From NCBI GenBank assembly GCA_964389475.1, contig CAYMFD010000064.1, forward strand, positions 1 to 21,277: a stretch of DNA of 21,277 bases, given 5' to 3'. Below, in pieces: positions 15,364 through 21,277 of the stretch. The first letter of the stretch is position 1. The number at the start of each line of letters is the position of its first letter. The notes under the pieces are model-generated. The model did not search any database. It was not told the DNA's origin and saw only the letters and a program-made list of their open reading frames with translations. This DNA comes from CAYMFD01 sp964389475. Lineage in GTDB: Bacteria > Bacteroidota > Bacteroidia > Chitinophagales > Saprospiraceae. Position numbers and translations under genes: made by a program.

Positions 15364-17168
15364 AGCTCTGTTACCAAAAGTTTATAAAGCATTTTGGCTC
15401 TTTTTTCTTTCGAAACATTAACTTTATCATGAACTAAACTGGTCACAAAGGCAGAGCTAACAAATTGATCTACAAACCTATCTTTCTTACCTAAATAGGT
15501 TTCTACAAAGCCTCGAAGGTCGTTATCCATCCAGCGCTTTAATGGAATCTCAAAACCACGCTTAGGCTGATTAATTAACTCCGGTGGCAAATAATCTAGT
15601 GCTAAATCACGAAGGATTTTTTTCGTTCGCACCCCATCTACTTTATAACTATCACTAATAGTAGGTGCATACTCGAGCATCTCCTTTGACAAGAACGGAC
15701 TACGGCCTTCTAAAGAATTAGCCATTGTTGCAATATCAATCTTTTTGAGTAGTGGCCCTCCCAGTATTATCTCAAAATCTAAATTCATCTGCTTCTTTAG
15801 TCCAGATAGATTACTATGATCAGCCATTAGATCCATAATACCCGTCACTTTGATACTCGGAGCATTGTAAAACCTATCAGCAAAGCCCGAAAACGTATCG
15901 GCAGTGGATGACCAAAAGACTTGGTCATTTTGCTTCGTTAGGATATCGACAAGGCGATAGATGTAGTTGTACTTACTTTTTTTGTTATGCGGCAACGGGA
16001 GCATTGGTTTCAAGAACTTACCGAAAGCTGTCGCCATGGGACCTTTGTCATAAAAATCATACTTGGCATAAGGTACATACCTACGATAACCCCCGAAAAT
16101 TTCGTCTGCTCCATCACCATTAAGGATGACTGTCAAGTGCTCCTTCGCTGCTCTAGCAACATAGTAGCTAGGTATAGCGGAGCTGTCACTAAAAGGGTCA
16201 CCATAATTTAACACTATACTCTCAAAGTCTTGAGATAGATCATCGAAAGAAATCGCAATTACTTCATGATCGACAGGATACATTCTAGCTACCAGTCTAG
16301 CAAGATCTGACTCATCAAATACTCCGTCAAAAGAGATGGTAAAAGCCTGCAACCTCTCTTTGTACTCAGCAGATATCGCCGTCACCAAGCCGCTATCTAT
16401 ACCTCCACTCAAAAATGTACCCACTTCTAAGTCAGAGGAATCTAACCTACGTGTAACCGCTGTACGCAGGTGGCTATTAACTGTACTTTTAGCCTCATCA
16501 TAGCTATCGCTACTCGGGCGATTATAGAATGTATTGATATCCCACCACCTTGTAGTATTTAGCTCCAAGGTATCAACATTGACTTTAAGGTAGGTACCTG
16601 ACGTCACCTCGCTTACATCGTGGTAAGCGGTCATCTCTTTAATCAAGCCACCCTGTAAGTAGTCGTTGACATTAGAGGTATTAACCTTTAATGCTACAAG
16701 CCCTTTAATGGTATTGAGCTCACTAGCAAATAGCAGTCGACCTTCATTTTTATAATAATATAACGGCTTTTCACCAGCCCTGTCCCGCGCTAAAAATAAT
16801 TCTCTTTGGACTGAGTCATAGATTGCAACTGCAAACATACCATCGATGTAGTCTAGGCATGCGGGCCCTAACTTACGGTACGCATGTAAAAAAGTCTCCG
16901 TGTCTGATCGGGTATTACAGGTCAATGAAAGCTGACCTCTGATATCTTGATGATTGTAGATTTCGCCATTATAGATGATATGATATCTATTATCCAATAC
17001 CATAGGCTGCTTACCACCTTCAGCATCCAAAATCGTCAGGCGTAGATGATGCAACAATACATTATCTACAGTCAATGAGTGCTGCTCATCGGGACCTCTA
17101 TGATGTAGAAGATGAGTGGCCTCAGACACATCAAAGTTGTAATTAACAGATCCTACAATACCGCACAT
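15345..17168 (-). CDS. asnB: AsnB-type glutamine-dependent amidotransferase (asparagine synthase family)
   Basis: A complete 607-residue class II glutamine amidotransferase. The N-terminal nucleophile Cys2 follows Met1 (MCGIVG), with RGPDEQ at 24-29 and YNGEIYNH at 66-73. The synthetase half has the PP-loop SGGIDSG at 254-260 and GDGADEIFGGYRRY from 351. The family hydrolyses glutamine, channels ammonia and amidates a carboxylate activated as AMP ester. Copies inside polysaccharide clusters, such as WbpS-type enzymes, are thought to amidate uronic acids to uronamides rather than aspartate. I infer the same here, because it lies between Wzy-like and glycosyltransferase genes and overlaps the latter. 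ATG start at 17168, 47 bases after the membrane protein gene. Confidence 0.92.
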   Translation of the reverse strand: MCGIVGSVNYNFDVSEATHLLHHRGPDEQHSLTVDNVLLHHLRLTILDAEGGKQPMVLDNRYHIIYNGEIYNHQDIRGQLSLTCNTRSDTETFLHAYRKLGPACLDYIDGMFAVAIYDSVQRELFLARDRAGEKPLYYYKNEGRLLFASELNTIKGLVALKVNTSNVNDYLQGGLIKEMTAYHDVSEVTSGTYLKVNVDTLELNTTRWWDINTFYNRPSSDSYDEAKSTVNSHLRTAVTRRLDSSDLEVGTFLSGGIDSGLVTAISAEYKERLQAFTISFDGVFDESDLARLVARMYPVDHEVIAISFDDLSQDFESIVLNYGDPFSDSSAIPSYYVARAAKEHLTVILNGDGADEIFGGYRRYVPYAKYDFYDKGPMATAFGKFLKPMLPLPHNKKSKYNYIYRLVDILTKQNDQVFWSSTADTFSGFADRFYNAPSIKVTGIMDLMADHSNLSGLKKQMNLDFEIILGGPLLKKIDIATMANSLEGRSPFLSKEMLEYAPTISDSYKVDGVRTKKILRDLALDYLPPELINQPKRGFEIPLKRWMDNDLRGFVETYLGKKDRFVDQFVSSAFVTSLVHDKVNVSKEKRAKMLYKLLVTELWSTKN

Positions 17169-17215
17169 ACTTGTTTAATAGTTGATTCTAGTATTGATAC
17201 TTTTAATTACCAAGA

Positions 17216-18508
17216 CTAATTGAGAAATGATAGTCGAGATTTTTCAACATTACCTTTGCTATCGTACTGACTCATGACAAATAGAATAATCATGAAAAAC
17301 CACACCCACCGCTGCCGCATAAGCATGTGTGGGATGTTCATAATCCCAAATAGGCCGAATGAAGCTAGGGTGATAAACTTAAATAGGAAGCTAGCCCGTG
17401 AGGCTAATACACAAGTGAGTGGAAAAAAGAACATCATCAAAAATCCGATAAACCCAATTGTACCCGCATCGGCCAGGATCTTTAGATAGGTATTGTGAAT
17501 CTCGTTTTTAATACCTGCGTAGACGATGGTCTTATTATTAAGCCCTATCCCTAGTATAGGATGGGTCAAGTATATATCAATGCCTTCGCCATGCGATATA
17601 CCTGAGGCACCACCAACCTTGGCAGCTCCAGCTAGACCTTTCTCCTCCACTCGCTCTAGAATGGAAAGTGCACGCTTAATTTGTCCTCCTTGCTCAGCTG
17701 TAAACGATACCACCCACTGCAGTGCAGCGACTACAGCTATTAAGACAAAGGGAGCAAAAGTCATACGTTGAACAACAGATGCCTTTACAAACAATACAAA
17801 TAAAAGGACCATCATTACAAAAGCAGCTGCTACCATAGCGGTCCTCGATCCACTAAACAGTACTGCCGGGAGCATGTAGATCATCAGTAATAATACATAC
17901 TTGAGCTTTGGCTTAAAGTACTTGAGGGCGATTAACGTGATTAAAAAGATATATAATATAAAGTAGACTCCGAACTGATTTGGATTTTGTGATAAGAAAG
18001 TATATCGCCAACCTACCTTGTCCCAGAAAAGGAGATTCTTAGCTCCTGTCAATACTTGCACATATACGGGTATGGCAGAAAAAATCAATGTCACTACCAA
18101 GCAGTACCAGATCGCCTTAAAGGCCTTGAGTTTGTCACCGTAGGATGAAAAAAAGAACAGCAATGCTAGGGTCAGAATGAGTGCAAAAAAGTAGGGCATC
18201 ATACCTAGCAACAACTTCCAATAACTCGTAGCCACGAAAACCGTCAAGCCCATGGTAAATAGAAAGAACAAGAAGACATACAGGAACTTGGTCAACAGCT
18301 TTGTCATCTTACTATTAGAAATCATGTAAAGCCCCAAAAGCGTGATTACACTCAAGTCAGAGAAGGTCAACTCGTACTTACCTAGCGATGGCACACTAAA
18401 CTTAGTATGAGGCATAAGCATCAGGTAGGTAAAGAAGAGTACCTGCATCAATCCTGCGAGAGTAAAGAACTTCTTAGGTATCCTAAATTGTGGTTTCTTA
18501 AATTTCAT
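17216..18508 (-). CDS. Wzy / O-antigen-ligase-like membrane polymerase
   Basis: A 430-residue membrane protein with about ten or more hydrophobic segments and one long hydrophilic loop between roughly residues 268 and 340. It shows the signature of the O-antigen ligase/Wzy family: SQNPNQFG at 173-180, FSGSRTA at 218-224, and HPILGIG at 316-322 followed by IHNTYLKILADAG at 337-349. Members polymerise undecaprenyl-linked repeat units or ligate the finished chain to lipid A core in the periplasm. The presence of a Wzx flippase in the same cluster favours polymerase, but ligase cannot be excluded by sequence. ATG start at 18508, 26 bases after lipoprotein A. The C-terminus has a short charged tail. 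Confidence 0.87.
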   Translation of the reverse strand: MKFKKPQFRIPKKFFTLAGLMQVLFFTYLMLMPHTKFSVPSLGKYELTFSDLSVITLLGLYMISNSKMTKLLTKFLYVFLFFLFTMGLTVFVATSYWKLLLGMMPYFFALILTLALLFFFSSYGDKLKAFKAIWYCLVVTLIFSAIPVYVQVLTGAKNLLFWDKVGWRYTFLSQNPNQFGVYFILYIFLITLIALKYFKPKLKYVLLLMIYMLPAVLFSGSRTAMVAAAFVMMVLLFVLFVKASVVQRMTFAPFVLIAVVAALQWVVSFTAEQGGQIKRALSILERVEEKGLAGAAKVGGASGISHGEGIDIYLTHPILGIGLNNKTIVYAGIKNEIHNTYLKILADAGTIGFIGFLMMFFFPLTCVLASRASFLFKFITLASFGLFGIMNIPHMLMRQRWVWFFMIILFVMSQYDSKGNVEKSRLSFLN

Positions 18509-18534
18509 ACCTAGTTGTAGGGTACAGACTAAAT

Positions 18535-19884
18535 CTAGAAATCTTCAACTCTACCATCCTTATAATAAATACGATAAGACGGGGCTCCAGCACTAGCGTT
18601 ATCGTAAATCTCAGGGCTAGTACTTCTGTCATTGACATCGAAGTTCCGCAGCGCGGTAGATGTCGTATTATTGATACTGTAGTTGCCATTACCTCGCACT
18701 AGTAAAGTAGCATCAAGGTCTCCGGTAATCTCACAGTCGTTGATATACAAGCGATTGTTCTTTCCTTTACTTTGTGGTGAGTTGACTATAAAGTACGACC
18801 GCATATCTTTGTCTTTTTCCACTAGGTCAACCTTACAGTTATTAAAGGTTAAAGCTAAGTTGTCGGGCTTACGTTTAGGCTTGGACCAAAAGATATTAAA
18901 CGCTGCCTGATAGCCAACTCGCTTACCCCTACCCTCATGGATATTAAAGGTGCAGTTGTTAAAGGTGATACCCCTCGGGAAGTTGATATAACAACTCTTG
19001 GTGTAGGCACAATTAAACGTAGAGTTTTCGATCACAATCGGCCCTCCTATCATCCGGACAGGCGGATTGTCACAGTGAATGTTATTACCATAAAAGGAGC
19101 CCCCACGACCCGTACTGATATCAAAGTCTCCGCCTAGCCATACGTCCTCCATCGTAATATCGACTGCTCGTGATCCACCGAACCCCCTGCCATCTATCTC
19201 TATATCTACACCTGAGTCATGCTCATCACCCCAGGCCTTAAGATTTTTGACGACTAGCGTAGAGTTACCCCCCGTCAGCGTGACCCCTCCTCTGAATACG
19301 TCCTTGGCTTCACAATTGGTGATCGTTGCATTGACATTACGGTGTAGGGACACCGCATCGCCACATCCGTCATGGAAGTAGCAGTTATCAACTTTGACAT
19401 GTAAGACCGCCGTTGAAACATTGCTCGCACTCATAAAGACCATAGCCTGATGGCCCCGTTGATGTCTACGATAAGGTCCCTGCTCTAGTCTAGATCCGTC
19501 GAACTCACAGTTATAAATCTTTGTAGTATCAGTTGTGAACACCTTCTGTTTTTGGATGGTAAACATCCTCGAAAACTTTGATCTCATGGGCAACTTCTTA
19601 AGTATCGTTTTTCCACGACCATCTCCGTAAATCTCTAGCCCAGGATATATTTTGATATTATCGAGCAAGTAGTTACCCGCAGGTATGTAGACTCGTTTTA
19701 TCTCAGATGCAAAAGCAGCATCCATGGCTGCTTGAAAGCCTGCACTGTGGTCCTCACTCACGAGATCAATATAGTCTAGGACATTGATCGATGGACTATC
19801 CACTGCGCTAGTAGATGGCTTACTACTCGAGCACGATAGCAAAGTACTACTTACCATTAAGACAACTATTCTACACCATGTCAT
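18535..19884 (-). CDS. Secreted right-handed parallel beta-helix lipoprotein A (pectate-lyase-like)
   Basis: A 449-residue predicted lipoprotein. A short hydrophobic signal ends in LLSC with Cys18 lipidated, followed by a serine-rich linker. The start of the mature domain (INVLDY, VYIPAGNY, LEIYGDGRG) matches the pectate-lyase-3 type N-terminus, followed by repeated short coils ending in Asn and Cys residues typical of beta-helix stacks (NCEFDG, NCYFHDG, NCTFNIH, NCKVDL). Conserved with lipoprotein B are FDG (128-130), GPY (136-138), HQAM (145-148), DA (176-177), NVNA (183-186), DVFRGG (195-200) and GVDIE (225-229). The charged residues among these are active-site candidates. Likely role: lyase, hydrolase, epimerase or binding of the polymer in the envelope. 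The ATG at 19884 lies inside the end of the GT4 gene (14-base overlap), indicating coupling. Confidence 0.83.
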   Translation of the reverse strand: MTWCRIVVLMVSSTLLSCSSSKPSTSAVDSPSINVLDYIDLVSEDHSAGFQAAMDAAFASEIKRVYIPAGNYLLDNIKIYPGLEIYGDGRGKTILKKLPMRSKFSRMFTIQKQKVFTTDTTKIYNCEFDGSRLEQGPYRRHQRGHQAMVFMSASNVSTAVLHVKVDNCYFHDGCGDAVSLHRNVNATITNCEAKDVFRGGVTLTGGNSTLVVKNLKAWGDEHDSGVDIEIDGRGFGGSRAVDITMEDVWLGGDFDISTGRGGSFYGNNIHCDNPPVRMIGGPIVIENSTFNCAYTKSCYINFPRGITFNNCTFNIHEGRGKRVGYQAAFNIFWSKPKRKPDNLALTFNNCKVDLVEKDKDMRSYFIVNSPQSKGKNNRLYINDCEITGDLDATLLVRGNGNYSINNTTSTALRNFDVNDRSTSPEIYDNASAGAPSYRIYYKDGRVEDF

Positions 19885-21082
19885 AATAGAGCTTTAGTAT
19901 ATCCGCTTTATTCTTAGCGATGTGAAATCTATCATCAAAAATCTTCCTCGACACCGCACCCATAATTTCAATCTTACTTGGATTGTCTAAGAAGTACCGC
20001 ATCTTTTCTGCCAACTGCTCCGGAATACCGGGCTCCACCATAAAACCATTACTCCCATGATCTATCATCTCTGGTACGCCTTCGATCTTAGAGGCGATGA
20101 GTGGATTACTAAAGACCATCGACTCTATCAATACCCTTGGTAGTCCCTCATTACCCCTGATCGTAATCGTCTCATCATTGAAGGCTAATACTTCATCACT
20201 TACAGAAGGTAGAACACTGACATCTATAGTGGCATAGTATGGAAAAGGGTTTTGCTGAAAGCCGAGGAATTCTAGATTGTCGACTCCTAAGGCCTGCATC
20301 TGCTCTTTCAAGTAGTCGTGATACGTCTCATAGCCTTCCGGAAATTTCCCAAGACAGACAAGCTTGTACTGCGACTTATAGCCAGCATCATTTAGTATTG
20401 CCATAGCTCGTAGCAGGTGGTGGTATCCTTTGAAAGGTACAATATTAGAAAAGCAGCCAAAAATGACCTTGCCCTCTTGCAGTAGACTCTCAACATGCCG
20501 ATCGGTATAAATTTTGTCTGGCTCAACACCATTGTAGATTGGTACGACCTTACCTTTTTGATGGGGTTCGAAATAGTCTTCCTTAATACTCTTAGACACT
20601 GTGATCAGCCGGTCACATAGCGCAAAATTACGTTGCACTCTCTTGGATGTCGGGACGAACTTGCCACGTATATGGTTGACAAGGGGCTTACCCGTAAACT
20701 TGAGAGCATAGTAATTAAAGAGAATAGATCGGCCAGAGTTACTGTGAATAAGGTCAGGCTTATAAGTCTTAATAAGTTTATACATCCGCCACTGGTAAGG
20801 CAAGTACTCAGAAAAAAACAACCAAATTTTCTTGAATAAAGAATAAGTATGCAGTTTCCTTCCATATACATTGATACCCTTGCCCTGCGCATCTAGATGG
20901 ACATCCAACTCCCTGTACAGCTCATAAACCTCTCCCTCACCGGGGATGACGATCTTATAATCGATGTCATGCTGTAAGGCCTCTATGGTGGCGTGTAAAC
21001 TCCTCTGGGCTCCACCTAGTGGTGTGGAGTAACTCAAAAAATATAGCACCCGTAATCTGCGTTTTATTTGTTCCAAGTCCAA
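19871..21082 (-). CDS. GT4-family glycosyltransferase
   Basis: About 403 residues of a GT-B enzyme. The N-terminal LYFLSYSTPLGGAQRSLHAT is the usual opening of GT4 enzymes, with SNSGRS near 124, a donor domain at IFGCFSNIVPFKGYHHLL, and an intact EX7E motif in NEGLPRVLIES, unlike the two other GT4 proteins here. No ATG is available: an in-frame TAA lies two codons upstream of TTG 21082, and the first internal ATG is near residue 99. Possible starts are TTG 21082, TTG 21076 or GTG 21049; the last would give the most family-typical N-terminus. With the TTG start it overlaps the preceding gene by 19 bases. It probably adds a sugar to the repeat unit. Confidence 0.9.
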   Translation of the reverse strand: MDLEQIKRRLRVLYFLSYSTPLGGAQRSLHATIEALQHDIDYKIVIPGEGEVYELYRELDVHLDAQGKGINVYGRKLHTYSLFKKIWLFFSEYLPYQWRMYKLIKTYKPDLIHSNSGRSILFNYYALKFTGKPLVNHIRGKFVPTSKRVQRNFALCDRLITVSKSIKEDYFEPHQKGKVVPIYNGVEPDKIYTDRHVESLLQEGKVIFGCFSNIVPFKGYHHLLRAMAILNDAGYKSQYKLVCLGKFPEGYETYHDYLKEQMQALGVDNLEFLGFQQNPFPYYATIDVSVLPSVSDEVLAFNDETITIRGNEGLPRVLIESMVFSNPLIASKIEGVPEMIDHGSNGFMVEPGIPEQLAEKMRYFLDNPSKIEIMGAVSRKIFDDRFHIAKNKADILKLYYDMV

Positions 21083-21277
21083 TGTTTACTTAATTCTGGA
21101 GCCTCCTCTAGCCAGTAGTCATACTCGACCATTAAGAGTTTACGTATTCTCCAATAGGTAGCTTCATCGATTTTAGGTGCCGACTTGGCAAATTTTGACT
21201 TCAGGTAGGCTTTTGATTTCTTGCCAACTAGATGTCTGAAGGGTTCTGCCCACTTGGGTCGGTACACCGTCTTGTTA
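21064..21277 (-). CDS. C-terminal end of a probable sulfotransferase, runs off right edge
   Basis: The frame is open to the right edge and ends with TAA at 21066-21064. The visible 70 residues include YRPKWAEPFRHL, a lysine-rich stretch, and IRKLLMVEYDYWLEEAPELSKHW near the end. The pattern of a helix ending in L(x)SKHW resembles the C-terminus of PAPS-dependent sulfotransferases, where a hydrophobic helix is followed by a dL(s)xW motif, and the complete sulfotransferase in this window ends similarly (GLDLMNKW). The PAPS-binding motifs would be outside the window, so the call is tentative. A GTG at 21267 is an internal codon rather than a start, because the frame continues upstream. The 19-base overlap with the next gene suggests the same operon. 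Confidence 0.45.
   Translation of the reverse strand, partial: NKTVYRPKWAEPFRHLVGKKSKAYLKSKFAKSAPKIDEATYWRIRKLLMVEYDYWLEEAPELSKHWTWNK

Noticed and set aside
15345..17168. Housekeeping asparagine synthetase
   Set aside because: Motifs alone would allow it, but overlap with a glycosyltransferase gene and placement inside a glycan operon favour glycan amidation; kept as an alternative only.
18498..18689. Short minus-strand frame across the lipoprotein A / Wzy-like junction
   Set aside because: It overlaps the 3' end of lipoprotein A in another frame and has no family resemblance; treated as chance.
1..21277. Mobile elements, CRISPR arrays, tRNA or rRNA genes
   Set aside because: No transposase or integrase motifs, no regularly spaced direct repeats, and no tRNA- or rRNA-like segment was seen on either strand.

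Overview
The window is one tightly packed, single-direction gene cluster for a complex surface polysaccharide (capsule, O-antigen or exopolysaccharide type). About twenty genes are all on the minus strand, so transcription runs from the right edge to the left edge. Nothing on the plus strand looks like a real gene. AT-rich sequence, little Shine-Dalgarno use and lipoproteins with short lipobox signal peptides suggest a Bacteroidota-like Gram-negative bacterium. That placement is inference; no marker gene is present.

In transcription order: the 3' end of a probable sulfotransferase (right edge to 21064), a GT4 glycosyltransferase, a secreted right-handed beta-helix lipoprotein, a Wzy/O-antigen-ligase-like membrane protein, an AsnB-type amidotransferase, a second GT4 enzyme and a PAPS-dependent sulfotransferase. 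Next comes a four-gene cassette (13182 to 9167): a fused nucleotidyltransferase/PLP enzyme, a CDP-alcohol phosphotransferase, an ATP-grasp ligase and a HAD phosphatase. Then follow another glycosyltransferase, a SAM-methyltransferase-like gene broken by a nonsense codon and a frameshift, a Wzx-type flippase, a second beta-helix lipoprotein that is a clear paralogue of the first, and a GT4 enzyme that is a paralogue of the earlier one. The left end carries an acyl-activation module (acyl carrier protein, AMP-ligase, short-chain dehydrogenase, left-handed beta-helix acyltransferase) and the apparent remnant of another hexapeptide acyltransferase running off the left edge.

Together these encode assembly of a repeat unit (four glycosyltransferases), its flipping (Wzx) and polymerisation or ligation (Wzy-like), plus heavy decoration: sulfation, carboxamide formation (AsnB), an acyl group delivered from ACP, and probably a CDP-activated amino-alcohol phosphate. 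The two beta-helix lipoproteins are candidates for cleaving, epimerising or binding the same polymer in the envelope. Nucleotide-sugar synthesis genes, a priming transferase and outer-membrane export proteins are not in the window and must be elsewhere.

The most interesting items are the CDP-amino-alcohol-like cassette, the twin beta-helix lipoproteins and the freshly broken methyltransferase. At least five genes can only start at TTG, which matters for correct annotation. I see no tRNA, rRNA, CRISPR array, insertion sequence or convincing terminator.
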